A DNA stretch of 64,000 nucleotides from Arthrobacter sp. CJ23 (lineage in GTDB: Bacteria; Actinomycetota; Actinomycetes; Actinomycetales; Micrococcaceae): NCBI RefSeq assembly GCF_024741795.1, contig NZ_CP102950.1, positions 3,100,001 through 3,164,000 of the forward strand, written 5' to 3'. This document shows, one piece after another, positions 29,499-38,687 of the stretch. Numbering within the stretch: the stretch's first letter is position 1; every line of letters starts with the position of its first letter. The notes beneath the pieces are model-generated. The model saw only the letters and a program-made list of their open reading frames with translations. It was not told where the DNA came from and searched no databases. The translations under genes and the position numbers were made by a program.

Positions 29499-30533
29499 TC
29501 AGCCCTGGGCGAGCTGGTCGAGCCCGTCGGCCACCTGCGTGAGCCGTGTCAGCACTTCCTTGGCGGCCGACGGCGTGAACTGCTCCAGTCCGGTGGACGG
29601 GGTCACACGCAGCGTGCCGAGGGCAGATGCGGGCAGTCCGAGCTGCCGCCATGGGCGCCAGACGGCCTCCACGACGTCGGCGGTCCGGGGCAGCGTCGAG
29701 CCCGGGTTGTCCGTGGGCAGCGCGCCGGCCCAGATCCGCTTTCCGGCTTCAATGGCCACGGCCAGTTGTTCCCACTGGCGGGTGGTGAGTGCTTTAAGCG
29801 GAACGGCCACGCCGTCCGCCCCAGCAGCCAGGATCCGCTGGATGGGTGCCTCGATCTCCGGCACGGATACCACGGTCTCCACCGCCCCAGCGGCCTTCAA
29901 GGCATCGATGACCAAACGCCAGGCATTGGTGACCTCCTCGCCAGGGATCGAACGCAGCGTGCGGTAACCGCTCGCCGTCGGGATCGTCCCTGCGAGGACT
30001 GAGGCGATGTCCGGCTCGTCGATCTGGACGACGATTCCGGCCCCGGGAACGGCCGCGGAGAGCCGCGCGAGGTGTTCGCCGACGCCGGCCGCAAGGGATT
30101 CGGCGATGTCCCGCCGGGCGCCGTAGTCAAGCAGGGCGCGTTCACCGTTGTGCAGGTGCAGCCCGGCCGCAAGGCTCAGGGGCCCGAGGAGCTGGATCTT
30201 CAGCAAAGGCGCGGAAACGTCCTCGGCACCGGCCACGTCGGCAAGGATGTTGATGTCCGTGGCGAGCGCAGAGGTTGCCCGCCGCAGATCCTTGCCCGGA
30301 CGGTCCACCAGCCGCCAGCCGTGCGGCTGGACATCGATGGCCATCTCCACGAGGAGCGACGCGGTGCGGCCGAGGGCGTCGGAGCCTACCCCGCGCTCCG
30401 GCAGTTCGGCGATGAACGGCAGGTGCGGGCTGCCCAGTTCCCCCCTGATGATGCGTGCGGCTTCAACGGCGTCGGTGCCCGGCCACGGTCCCAGCGCCGT
30501 GGCACTGATCTGCTGCGGTGCGTCGGAAGGCAT
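29499..30533 (-). CDS. MetE-like protein lacking the zinc site
   Basis: A 344-residue protein with the TIM-barrel fold of the C-terminal half of cobalamin-independent methionine synthase; VVQIDEPDI near residue 169 matches the substrate-binding IQIDEPA segment. The catalytic zinc in MetE needs a His-x-Cys motif and a later Cys, but this protein contains no cysteine at all; the expected His-x-Cys position reads VETVVSVPE. It therefore cannot be a normal methionine synthase. The neighbourhood (Rv3015c near mnmA, iscS) suggests the conserved actinobacterial paralogue of unknown role. The chorismate mutase gene is 3 bases upstream. Confidence 0.75.
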   Translation of the reverse strand: MPSDAPQQISATALGPWPGTDAVEAARIIRGELGSPHLPFIAELPERGVGSDALGRTASLLVEMAIDVQPHGWRLVDRPGKDLRRATSALATDINILADVAGAEDVSAPLLKIQLLGPLSLAAGLHLHNGERALLDYGARRDIAESLAAGVGEHLARLSAAVPGAGIVVQIDEPDIASVLAGTIPTASGYRTLRSIPGEEVTNAWRLVIDALKAAGAVETVVSVPEIEAPIQRILAAGADGVAVPLKALTTRQWEQLAVAIEAGKRIWAGALPTDNPGSTLPRTADVVEAVWRPWRQLGLPASALGTLRVTPSTGLEQFTPSAAKEVLTRLTQVADGLDQLAQG

Positions 30534-30536
30534 GCC

Positions 30537-30926
30537 TCAGGCCTGCTTGGCAGAAGCCTGGTGATCCTCGGCGATGGCTTCGTGGTGGCGGATCACTTCG
30601 CTGATGATGAAATTCAGGAACTTCTCGGCGAAGGCGGGGTCCAGATGGGCATCCTCTGCCAGCCTGCGCAGGCGCGCGATCTGGGCTGCCTCGCGGCCCG
30701 GGTCGCCGGCGGGGAGCTTGTACGTGGCCTTCAGGACGCCAACCTTTTGCGTGGCCTTGAACCGCTCGGCCAGAAGGAACACCAGTGTGGCATCGATGTT
30801 GTCGATGCTGGACCGGATGGAAAGCAGCTCGTCCATGACGGACCCGTCCACGTGGCCGGACAGCGAGCTCGCTGCCGGGTTGAAGGGATCGGCTGAGTCT
30901 GGAAGGGCGTGGTTCTGCTCGGTCAT
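30537..30926 (-). CDS. chorismate mutase, AroQ class
   Basis: A 129-residue all-helical chorismate mutase converting chorismate to prephenate for phenylalanine and tyrosine synthesis. The AroQ pattern is visible: RSSIDNIDATLVFLLAERFK, then KVGVLK and a final helix FLNFIISEVIRHHE. There is no signal peptide, so the enzyme is cytoplasmic; the first ~25 residues are a flexible extension. It is followed 3 bases later by the MetE-like gene, so the two form an operon. Confidence 0.9.
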   Translation of the reverse strand: MTEQNHALPDSADPFNPAASSLSGHVDGSVMDELLSIRSSIDNIDATLVFLLAERFKATQKVGVLKATYKLPAGDPGREAAQIARLRRLAEDAHLDPAFAEKFLNFIISEVIRHHEAIAEDHQASAKQA

Positions 30927-31146
30927 GCCCCCAGTCTATGGTGTGGGGCGCGCTCCCTGCCGGTGTTACTCCGGACGGCACTGCGTTCCGGTGGGCAGGG
31001 AAGCGGCGGGGAAAATGGTGCGGGACGGCAGTGTCTTGGGCGCCCGATGCGGAGCAGAATGGGCATGACGGCGCCTGGAGCATTCCGGGCAGCCCTCATC
31101 CCGGAAGCAACATCAGCCTCGGATCAATGACCCAAAAGGGGATCCT

Positions 31147-31803
31147 ATGAAAATTGCAGTGCTTGGCAGCGGACCGGTAGGGCACGCCCTGGCGGGAAGG
31201 CTCGTGTCCCTGGGGCATGAGGTCACCATGGGCTCCCGCGAGGCCGGGAATCCCAAGGGAACGGCGTGGGCGGCGCAGGCCGGCCCGGGTGCTTCTGCCG
31301 GTTCCTTTGCCCAGGCGGCCGCCGCTGCCGAGATCGTGGTGAACGCCACCCCGGGAACGGTCTCGCTCGCTGCCCTGGCGGAGGCCGGTGCCGGGAATCT
31401 CTCGGGCAAGGTCCTCATTGATGTGTCCAACCCGCTCGACTATTCGGCGGGATTCCCGCCGTCGCTGACGGTCTGCAACACGGACAGCATGGCCGAAACC
31501 ATCCAGCGTGCCTACCCCAAGTCCCGGGTGGTCAAAACGCTCAACACCCTGAGCGCCCCGGTCATGGTGGACCCCGGCCGGCTCCCCGGAGCGCACGACG
31601 TCTTCATAGCGGGCAACCATGAGGACGCGAAGGCAACGGTCAAGGGCATCCTGCAGGAGTTCGGCTGGCCGCCAGGGCACATCCGTGACCTGGGCGGGCT
31701 CGACGCCGCGCGTGGCCTGGAGATGTGGCTGCCGCTGTGGCTGCAGATTTACATTCGCCAGCCCGAAGGCAAAATGTTCAACATCGGCATCGTCTCCGAG
31801 TAG
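31147..31803 (+). CDS. NADPH-dependent F420 reductase-like oxidoreductase
   Basis: A 218-residue Rossmann protein with the dinucleotide motif GSGPVGHALAGRL at residues 8-20 and a phosphate-type loop GSREAG, pointing to NADPH. The fold and length match F420-dependent NADP reductase-like (NPD) proteins; whether F420 is the real partner is not shown. AAAGGGG lies about 8 bases before the ATG. It is convergent with the ABC transporter operon and shares a terminator region with it. Confidence 0.8.
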   Translation: MKIAVLGSGPVGHALAGRLVSLGHEVTMGSREAGNPKGTAWAAQAGPGASAGSFAQAAAAAEIVVNATPGTVSLAALAEAGAGNLSGKVLIDVSNPLDYSAGFPPSLTVCNTDSMAETIQRAYPKSRVVKTLNTLSAPVMVDPGRLPGAHDVFIAGNHEDAKATVKGILQEFGWPPGHIRDLGGLDAARGLEMWLPLWLQIYIRQPEGKMFNIGIVSE

Positions 31804-31826
31804 CGGGCCGCGAAAAGACCCAAGGA

Positions 31827-31867
31827 CAGGCCTGCCCGCCCCGCTGAAGGTCGGACGGGCAGGCCTG
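31827..31867. terminator. terminator between F420 reductase-like gene and ABC operon
   Basis: Perfect 12-base arms (CAGGCCTGCCCG and its complement, 31827-31838 and 31856-31867) around a 17-base loop, 24 bases after one stop and 29 bases from the other. It serves two convergent genes. Confidence 0.7.
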
Positions 31868-31895
31868 CTAGTAGCGGACGACGGCGTGCGGCCGC

Positions 31896-33602
31896 TCAGC
31901 CGCCCAGCAGCGCGCGGTGCGCCACCCGACGTCGGGCCTGTTCATCAGGGTCCGGAACCGGGAGCGAGGCAATCAGCCGCTTGGTGTAGTCGTGCTGCGG
32001 GGCACCCATGATCTGGCTGCCGATCCCCTGCTCCACGAGCTGTCCCCTGTAGAGCACGCCCACCCAATGGGCCAGCATGTCCACCACGGCAAGGTCGTGG
32101 CTGATGAACAGTGCCGCGAAGCCGAACTGCTCCTGGATCTCCTTGAACAAGTCCAGGACCTTCGCCTGGACGGAGACGTCCAGCGCCGAGGTGGGTTCGT
32201 CGGCGATCAGGAGCCGCGGGTTCAGCGCGAGGGACCGTGCCAGGGACGCCCGCTGGCGTTGCCCGCCGGAGAGTTCGTGCGGGAAGCGCGCAGCATACGA
32301 CGCCGGCAGCTGCACTGACTCGAGCAACTCGGCAACCTTCCGGCGTGCCTGCGCCGGTGTCGGCTTGAGGTGGATCACCAGCGGTTCGGCAACGCACTCG
32401 CCGATGGTCAGGTGCGGGTTGAAAGAAGCCGCCGGGTCCTGGAACACGAAGCCGATTTCCTTGCGGAGCGGCCGGAAGGTGCGTTCCTTGAAATCCAGCA
32501 TTTCGTAGCCGAGCACCTTAAGGCTGCCGCCGGTGGCCCGGTTCAGTCCGGCGATGCAGCGCCCGATGGTGGACTTGCCGGAACCGGATTCTCCCACCAG
32601 ACCGAAGACCTCGTTCTCCGACAGGGTGAAGCTGACGTTGTCCACGGCTTTGAAGCCGTGCCGTCCTAGCCGTCCGGGGTACTCGATGGTGAGGTTTTTC
32701 GCCTCCACCAGCACCTTGCCGCCCTGGTGGAGCCGTTCGTGGGCGCCTTCGGAGGCGGAGTTCCGGCCCAGGTGCGGCACCGCAGCCAGCAGCTTCTTGG
32801 TGTAGTCCTGCCGGGGTTCGGCGAACAGGGTTTTGACCGGTGCTTCCTCCACCACGTCGCCCTCGAACATGACCACCACGCGGTCGGCCAGGTCGGCCAC
32901 CACACCCATGTTGTGGGTGATGAGCACGATCGAGGTGCCGTAATTGTCGCGCAGCTCCCTGAGCAGCTGCAGGATTTCGGCCTGCACCGTGACGTCCAGC
33001 GCCGTGGTGGGTTCGTCGGCCACGATCAGCCCTGGGTTCAGGGCCAGGGCGGCGGCGATGACCACGCGCTGTTTCTGGCCGCCGGAGAACTGGTGCGGGT
33101 AGTAGTTGACCCGGGTCTCCGGGTCCGGGATTCCCACCTTGCGCAACGCCTCGGTGGCGCGGTCCTTGGCTTCCTTGGCCGAAACGCGGTGGCCGTCCTT
33201 CGCGTGGGCACGGATGCCCTCGGCGATCTGCCACCCCACGGTGAACACGGGGTTCAGCGCGGTGGATGGTTCCTGGAAGACCATGGCAACATCGCGGCCG
33301 CGGATCCTGCGCAGCTTCGACTTGCTGACGCTGATGACGTTGTTGCCCTTGATCACCACGGCACCGGAACTGATGGCCGTTTCGGGGAGCAGCCCCAGGA
33401 TGGTCTTGGCCGTCACGGTCTTGCCGGATCCGGACTCCCCCACAATCGCCACCACCTCGCCGGCCTTGACGTCCAGGCTGACGTCCTTCACGGCTTGGAC
33501 GTCTCCGCCGTCGGTGGCGAAGGTGACTTTGAGCCGTTCGATGGTCAGGACCGGGCCGCCGGCAGCGGGCCGGTCCGATACGTTTCCGAGGTTGATGGTC
33601 AT
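31896..33602 (-). CDS. fused two-domain ABC transporter ATPase (DppD-DppF type)
   Basis: A 568-residue protein with two complete ATPase domains. Domain 1 has Walker A GESGSGKT and signature FSGGQKQRV; domain 2 has Walker A GESGSGKS and signature LSGGQRQRA; each has LIADEPT or LIVADEPT as Walker B. Each ends with the oligopeptide-type C-terminal extension. It energises import through the two permeases upstream. The ATG at 33602 overlaps the permease stop (ATGA); a longer frame was rejected. It is the last gene of the operon (binding protein, permeases, ATPase), as in peptide, nickel or glutathione importers. Confidence 0.93.
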   Translation of the reverse strand: MTINLGNVSDRPAAGGPVLTIERLKVTFATDGGDVQAVKDVSLDVKAGEVVAIVGESGSGKTVTAKTILGLLPETAISSGAVVIKGNNVISVSKSKLRRIRGRDVAMVFQEPSTALNPVFTVGWQIAEGIRAHAKDGHRVSAKEAKDRATEALRKVGIPDPETRVNYYPHQFSGGQKQRVVIAAALALNPGLIVADEPTTALDVTVQAEILQLLRELRDNYGTSIVLITHNMGVVADLADRVVVMFEGDVVEEAPVKTLFAEPRQDYTKKLLAAVPHLGRNSASEGAHERLHQGGKVLVEAKNLTIEYPGRLGRHGFKAVDNVSFTLSENEVFGLVGESGSGKSTIGRCIAGLNRATGGSLKVLGYEMLDFKERTFRPLRKEIGFVFQDPAASFNPHLTIGECVAEPLVIHLKPTPAQARRKVAELLESVQLPASYAARFPHELSGGQRQRASLARSLALNPRLLIADEPTSALDVSVQAKVLDLFKEIQEQFGFAALFISHDLAVVDMLAHWVGVLYRGQLVEQGIGSQIMGAPQHDYTKRLIASLPVPDPDEQARRRVAHRALLGG

Positions 33603-34591
33603 ACCGTGCCTGCCTCTGAAGGTGCGGAAGGTGCGGCCGCCGGTGCCCCACCGGCGCGCTTGCGCCCACGGATCCGGGGGTCGTTGAGGTCGTTGATGCT
33701 CTCGCCCACCAAGGTCAGGCCGAGGACGGTGAGGACGATCGCCATGCCGGGGAACACGCCTGTCCACCAGATGCCGGAGGAAGCATCGGAGAGGGCCTTG
33801 TTGAGGTCAAAGCCCCATTCCGCAGCCGATGTTGGCTCAATGCCGAAGCCCAGGAAGCCAAGGCCTGCCAGAGTAAGGATTGCTTCGGAGGCGTTGAGGG
33901 TGAACATGAGCGGCAACGTGCGGGTGGCATTCTTGAAGATGTGGCGTCCGATGATGCGCAGGCTCGATGCGCCCAGGACCATCGCCGATTCAACGAACGG
34001 CTCGGCTTTCAGCCTGATGGTTTCGGCCCGGATGACGCGGAAGTACTGGGGCACGAACACCACGGTGATGGAAAAAGCACACGAGAGGATGCCGCCCCAG
34101 AAGCTCGACTGGCCGCGGCTGATGGCAATCGAGATGACAATGGCCAACAGCAGGGTGGGGAAAGCGTAGATAGCATCGGCGATGACCACCAGGATCCGGT
34201 CCAGCCAGCCGCCGAAGTAGCCGCTGAGCAGGCCGAGCGCCACGCCCAGGAAGAGGGACATGGCCACGGAAACGATAATCACCGTTACAGCAGTCTGGGA
34301 TCCCCACAGCACCCGGGAGAGGACGTCGTAACCGCCCACAGTGGTTCCGAAGAGGTGCTTGGCACTGGGCGCCTGCTGTGTGGGGAACGCTCCGGAGGCG
34401 TCGCTGAGCTGGGAATAGCCATACGGTGCCAGTATCGGCGCCAGCACGGTGGCCAGCAGGAAGGTTGCGCTCAAGGCAACGCCGGCGATCAGCATGCCGC
34501 GCTGCAGGCCCACGCTCTTCCGCAAATGGGAGACGACAGGCAGCCGCAGGAACAAGGACTCCTTGGGCCCGGTGAATGCGGTGGAACTCAT
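33599..34591 (-). CDS. ABC transporter permease, DppC type
   Basis: A 330-residue inner-membrane permease with about six helices and the EAA loop ESAMVLGASSLRIIGRHIFKN that docks onto the ATPase. The N-terminal extension before helix 1 (about 1-40) fits the OppC_N domain. The start ATG lies 2 bases after the DppB-type stop. The start at 34591 (MSSTAFTG) is chosen because an in-frame longer start would run through the upstream gene. Confidence 0.92.
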   Translation of the reverse strand: MSSTAFTGPKESLFLRLPVVSHLRKSVGLQRGMLIAGVALSATFLLATVLAPILAPYGYSQLSDASGAFPTQQAPSAKHLFGTTVGGYDVLSRVLWGSQTAVTVIIVSVAMSLFLGVALGLLSGYFGGWLDRILVVIADAIYAFPTLLLAIVISIAISRGQSSFWGGILSCAFSITVVFVPQYFRVIRAETIRLKAEPFVESAMVLGASSLRIIGRHIFKNATRTLPLMFTLNASEAILTLAGLGFLGFGIEPTSAAEWGFDLNKALSDASSGIWWTGVFPGMAIVLTVLGLTLVGESINDLNDPRIRGRKRAGGAPAAAPSAPSEAGTV

Positions 34592-34593
34592 GG

Positions 34594-35685
34594 TCAGTAC
34601 CTCACTCGGGGGTCGATCAAGGCAGCCACGATGTCCACCACGAAGTTGGTGACGGCGACAATGACGGCCAGCAGCACAACGATGCCCTGGACAGCCACGA
34701 AGTCGCGGGCGTTCAGGTACTGGACGAGCTGGTAGCCAAGGCCCTTCCACTCAAACGTCGTTTCGGTCAGCACAGCGCCGCCGAGCATGAGCGCGATCTG
34801 CAGGCCCATGACAGTGATGATAGGGATCAGCGCCGGCTTGTAGGCGTGCTTGGTCAGCAAGCGGTACTCACTGACGCCGCGGGAGCGGCCGGCCTCCACA
34901 TAGTCCTTTCCGAGCGTGCCGATCACGTTGGTGCGGACCAGCCGCAGGAAGACCCCGGCGGTGAGCAGGCCGAGGGCAACGGCGGGCAGAACGGCATGGG
35001 ACATCACATCGCCGAGGGCGGCGAAGTTGCCGCTGCGCAGGGCGTCGAGCCAATAGATGCCGCTCGGATTGGCAAGGCCCCCCATGGCAAGTTCGGTGCG
35101 TGTGGAAACACGCCCGGCCACCGGCAACCAGCCGAGCCAGACGGAGAAGGTCAGCTTCAGCAGCAGCCCGGAGAAGAACACGGGAGTGGCGTAGCAAAGG
35201 ATCGCGAAGCAGCGCAGGAAGGCGTCCGTGGTCTTGTCGCGGCGCTGTGCGGCGATCAGGCCGAGCGGAATGCCGACCAGTAGAGCCACCAGCAACGCGT
35301 TGATGCTCAGTTCGAGGGTCGCCGCGCCGAAGGTTGTCAGCATTTCGACGACCGGCCGGCGGTCGGTGATGGTGGTGCCGAAGTTGCCCGTGATCAGCTG
35401 GCCCAGGTATTCGAAGTACTGGACCAGGATCGGGCGGTCGTAGCCGGCGTCGTGGATGCGCTGTGCGAGGACATCCGGGGGAAGCCGGCCGCCCTGGGAA
35501 GCGGTGATGGGGTCGCCGATGACCCGCATCAGGAAGAAGACCAGCGTCACCAGGATGAAGATCGTGGGGATGATCAGGAAGAACCTGATGACGATGTACT
35601 TCCCCAGCCCTCCGCCCGGTGCTGATTTGCTCTTCGGAGCAGCGGTTCCCGGCTCTACGTCGGGCACCTCAATAAGCGTTGTCAT
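34594..35685 (-). CDS. ABC transporter permease, DppB type
   Basis: A 363-residue permease with a helix near 30-52, a typical DppB periplasmic region with RPILVQYFEYLGQLITGNFG, and five further helices. The EAA loop reads YVEAGRSRGVSEYRLLTKHAYKP in the C-terminal half. It pairs with the DppC-type permease to form the channel. It follows the binding-protein gene, with a terminator-like hairpin in between. Confidence 0.92.
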   Translation of the reverse strand: MTTLIEVPDVEPGTAAPKSKSAPGGGLGKYIVIRFFLIIPTIFILVTLVFFLMRVIGDPITASQGGRLPPDVLAQRIHDAGYDRPILVQYFEYLGQLITGNFGTTITDRRPVVEMLTTFGAATLELSINALLVALLVGIPLGLIAAQRRDKTTDAFLRCFAILCYATPVFFSGLLLKLTFSVWLGWLPVAGRVSTRTELAMGGLANPSGIYWLDALRSGNFAALGDVMSHAVLPAVALGLLTAGVFLRLVRTNVIGTLGKDYVEAGRSRGVSEYRLLTKHAYKPALIPIITVMGLQIALMLGGAVLTETTFEWKGLGYQLVQYLNARDFVAVQGIVVLLAVIVAVTNFVVDIVAALIDPRVRY

Positions 35686-35757
35686 TGTTACCTAGGATTC
35701 ATGCCCGTGGATTGCGCGGGCCGTTGCTGTGTGCTGATGGGGATGGTGGTCAGCACA

Positions 35758-35790
35758 GGAGGCGGGGCACCGGATCAGCGCCCCGCCTCC
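35758..35790 (-). terminator. hairpin between binding protein and permease genes
   Basis: Arms GGAGGCGGGGC and GCCCCGCCTCC (35758-35768, 35780-35790) flank an 11-base loop, 12 bases after the binding-protein stop. As it lies inside the operon, it probably ends most transcripts so that the binding protein exceeds the permeases, a common pattern. Confidence 0.65.
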
Positions 35791-35801
35791 CGTGGATCCG
35801 G

Positions 35802-37424
35802 CTACTTGGAGATGGTTCCGAGACGGAACTTGAAGGATGCATCCAGGGTGTTCTCGACGCCCTTGACGCTGCTGCCCGCAATGGCAACCTGTGCGCCCTG
35901 AAGCAGCGGCAGGGTGGAAATGTCCTTCGCGAGCGCGTTCTGTGCGTCCTTGATTCCGGCTTCGCGTGCTGACTTGTCCGCCGTGGTGAGCTGCTTGTTG
36001 ATCAGCGCGGTCACGGCCGGGTTGTTGTAGTGGTTCTTCAGGAAGCCGCCATCCGGGAAGAACGGCGTCAGGTAGTTGTCGGCGTCACTGAAGTCCGGGA
36101 ACCAGCCGAACTGGAACAGCGGGTACTCGTCGGCGCGGCTGGCCTTGCTGTAGGTCACCCACTCTGTGGACTGCAGGTTGACTTTGAACAGGCCGGACTT
36201 CTCGAGCTGTTCCTTGACCAGGGCGTACTCGTCGCCCGAGGATCCGCCGTAGTGGTCCGGGTTGTACTGGAGGTTCAGGGTGACGGCTCCGGTCACGCCC
36301 GCGTCGGCCAGGACCTTCTTGGCCTTGTCCAGGCTCGGCTTGCCGGCGTCACCGTAAGCATCCTTGAACGACTCGTTGGCACCGAGGAAGCCACTGGGGA
36401 CGTTGGAGAACAGGGGCAGGTAGGTGCCCTTGTAGACCTGGTCCGCGATGGTCTGCCGGTCAACCAGGTTCGCGATGGCCTGCCGAACGGCGAGCGCCTT
36501 GGCCGGATCTGCGCCGGCGGTCTTGGTGCCGAACGGCATGGTATCGAAGTTGAAGGTGATGTAGCGGATTTCACCGCCGGGTCCAACGTGGACCTTGACC
36601 TTGGAGTCCTTCTTGAGGTCATCCACGTCCGTTGCGCTGAGGCTGCGGAAGGCCACGTCAATGTTTCCCTGCTGGATGTCCAGCTTCAGGTTGGTGGGGC
36701 TGGCGTAGTACTTGATGGTGGCGGCATCGTTGGCCGGCTTTCCCAGGACACCCTTGTAGTCCGCGTTGGCCTTGAAGCTGACCAGCTCGTTCTTCTTGTA
36801 GCTGTCGATGGTGTACTGGCCGTAGAAGGCACTGGCCTTGATGATGTCGTCATCCGCGAGCAGTTTATCGGCCGGGAAGACTTCATCATCGACGATCGGC
36901 GCGGCGGGGCTGCTGAGGATCTGGGCAAAGGTCTGGTCGTTGGCCAGCTTCAGCTTGAAGACCACTGTGTTGGCATCCGGGGTGGAGACACTTTCCACGT
37001 TGGTCAGCAGCGAGGCCGGGCCGGCGGGGTCGTTGATCTTGACCTGGCGGTCAAAGGAGAACTTGACGTCCTTTGAGTCCAGGGTGTGGCCGTTGGACCA
37101 CTTGAGGCCGGACTTGAGCTTGACCGTGTATTCGGTGGGCGAAGTGAACGACGACGACTCCGCGAGGTCCGGCACGGGATCTGCGCCGCCGGGCTTGGAG
37201 TTCAGGAGGAAGGAATAGATCTGGTTCATCACCATGAATGAGCCGTTGTCATACGAACCTGCCGGGTCCAGCGCGGTGACCTTGTCCGTAGTGCCGTAGG
37301 CGATGGGACCGCCGGCGGGTGCCGTTGACGTGCCGCCGGTCGGACCTGTGCAGGCGGTGAGGGCGAGTGCGGAAACGCCCGCCAGCGCGATAACGCCGTG
37401 CAGGGCTTTCTTGTTCAGTGCCAT
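35802..37424 (-). CDS. ABC transporter substrate-binding lipoprotein (SBP_bac_5)
   Basis: A 540-residue extracytoplasmic solute-binding protein. The signal peptide ends in lipobox LTAC (residues 22-25), followed by a flexible Gly/Thr tail and a cluster C (family 5) domain, which binds peptides, nickel chelates or related ligands. The specific ligand cannot be told from sequence. It is the first gene of the ABC operon and would be the most abundant product. A candidate -10 element TTATAC lies near 37522-37527 on this strand. Confidence 0.92.
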   Translation of the reverse strand: MALNKKALHGVIALAGVSALALTACTGPTGGTSTAPAGGPIAYGTTDKVTALDPAGSYDNGSFMVMNQIYSFLLNSKPGGADPVPDLAESSSFTSPTEYTVKLKSGLKWSNGHTLDSKDVKFSFDRQVKINDPAGPASLLTNVESVSTPDANTVVFKLKLANDQTFAQILSSPAAPIVDDEVFPADKLLADDDIIKASAFYGQYTIDSYKKNELVSFKANADYKGVLGKPANDAATIKYYASPTNLKLDIQQGNIDVAFRSLSATDVDDLKKDSKVKVHVGPGGEIRYITFNFDTMPFGTKTAGADPAKALAVRQAIANLVDRQTIADQVYKGTYLPLFSNVPSGFLGANESFKDAYGDAGKPSLDKAKKVLADAGVTGAVTLNLQYNPDHYGGSSGDEYALVKEQLEKSGLFKVNLQSTEWVTYSKASRADEYPLFQFGWFPDFSDADNYLTPFFPDGGFLKNHYNNPAVTALINKQLTTADKSAREAGIKDAQNALAKDISTLPLLQGAQVAIAGSSVKGVENTLDASFKFRLGTISK

Positions 37425-37804
37425 CTGTGAACCTTCTGTTCGATGGATTCGGCGCGCCGCCGTCAGTTATTTTCCGGCAGCACGCACTCTTGATGCCTAG
37501 ATTCAACCAGAGTGCCGACAGGTATAACGATTAATCCTGTGATTTGAGACACAAACTTTATCTTCGAGGACACCGGCTCCCGGCCCGTATTGGCATTGCC
37601 CCTCATTGCCGCCGGGAATACAGTTGAGTTGCGTTCTGGAGCGGGGGCCGGAAGACGGATTCCTGGCCGTGGTGCCGGAACACTGTTGACAATCGTTGGG
37701 CCATGGGGGCGGCCGGAATCCGATGCCGTGGCAGACATCCGGGCGGTGAAAGTTGGGGCCGCCAAGCTGAAATACCGGGCCACATCAGTGCAAAGGACGC
37801 GCAC
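37425..37804. other. 380-base divergent intergenic region
   Basis: It separates the ABC binding-protein gene and the metacaspase gene and has no coding signal. It probably holds both promoters; the only motif I can point to is TTATAC on the minus strand (37522-37527). No repeat or RNA structure stands out. Confidence 0.5.
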
Positions 37805-38632
37805 ATGAGCAAGGCAGCCCTCTGTGTAGGGATCAACAAATTCAAGTTCTTGCCACAATCGAGTTGGCTGCAGGGGTGCGTGAATGACGCCGAAGACCTT
37901 GCCGCCCTCCTGGAAGCAAAGTATGGCTTCGCGGGCGGGGACATCACCGTCCTGCGTGACGCGAAGGCCACCAAGAAGGCCGTCATGGCCGAACTCAACA
38001 AAATCATGGACCTGGCCGTCGCAGGCAAAACCGAGCACGTCGTTTTCACGTTCTCGAGCCACGGCACCCAGGTCCCGGACACCAGCGGGGATGAGGCAGA
38101 CCGGCTGGACGAAGCCTTCGCCTGCTACGACATCAACAACACCGGCGATGCCTGGGATCCGGCCACCGTGATTTCGGACGACGAGCTGTTCACCCTCTTC
38201 TCGCGGCTGCCCGACGGCGTGCTCATGGACGTGGTCCTGGACACCTGCCACAGCGGAACCGGCCTGAAGTCGCTGGATCTCCTGCCGGGCCGGCGCCCAA
38301 GATTCCTGCCGGCCCCCACGGCCAGGGCCGTGATTGCGAGCGAGAACAACGACACACGGGTCCTGCGCGACCTGGTCAAGTCCGGCAAGACGGCCAAGCC
38401 CGTGCTCATGGCGGCGTGCCGCTCCGACCAGACAGCGGCGGATGCGCTCATCGAGGGGCGCTACAACGGCGCCTTCACCTACCACTTCGTGAAGTCGCTG
38501 CAGAGCGACGGCACCGTGGGCCGCGCCGACGTCCTGAAGCTCGTCAGCAAGGGCCTCAAGGCCGGCGGCTTCGACCAGGTGGCCCAGCTGGAGGGCACCA
38601 CCGCGGCACGCAAGGCTGCCTGGGGCAGCTAA
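37805..38632 (+). CDS. metacaspase (caspase-fold C14 peptidase)
   Basis: A 275-residue stand-alone type I-like metacaspase. The catalytic dyad is visible: His86 in FTFSSHGTQV and Cys148 in VVLDTCHSGTG. The opening ALCVGINKF and the acidic loop DEADRLDEAF also fit the C14B family, which cleaves after Arg or Lys. There is no prodomain, signal peptide or membrane helix, so the protein is cytoplasmic and may be activated by calcium or by self-cleavage. An AAAGGA lies about 8 bases before the ATG. Its 3' end faces an HExxH metalloprotease gene at a distance of 55 bases. Confidence 0.88.
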   Translation: MSKAALCVGINKFKFLPQSSWLQGCVNDAEDLAALLEAKYGFAGGDITVLRDAKATKKAVMAELNKIMDLAVAGKTEHVVFTFSSHGTQVPDTSGDEADRLDEAFACYDINNTGDAWDPATVISDDELFTLFSRLPDGVLMDVVLDTCHSGTGLKSLDLLPGRRPRFLPAPTARAVIASENNDTRVLRDLVKSGKTAKPVLMAACRSDQTAADALIEGRYNGAFTYHFVKSLQSDGTVGRADVLKLVSKGLKAGGFDQVAQLEGTTAARKAAWGS

Positions 38633-38687
38633 GGCCGGCGGAACCAGCGAGCGGGAAGGCACGACGGCGGGTGGCCGGCACGGCCGG

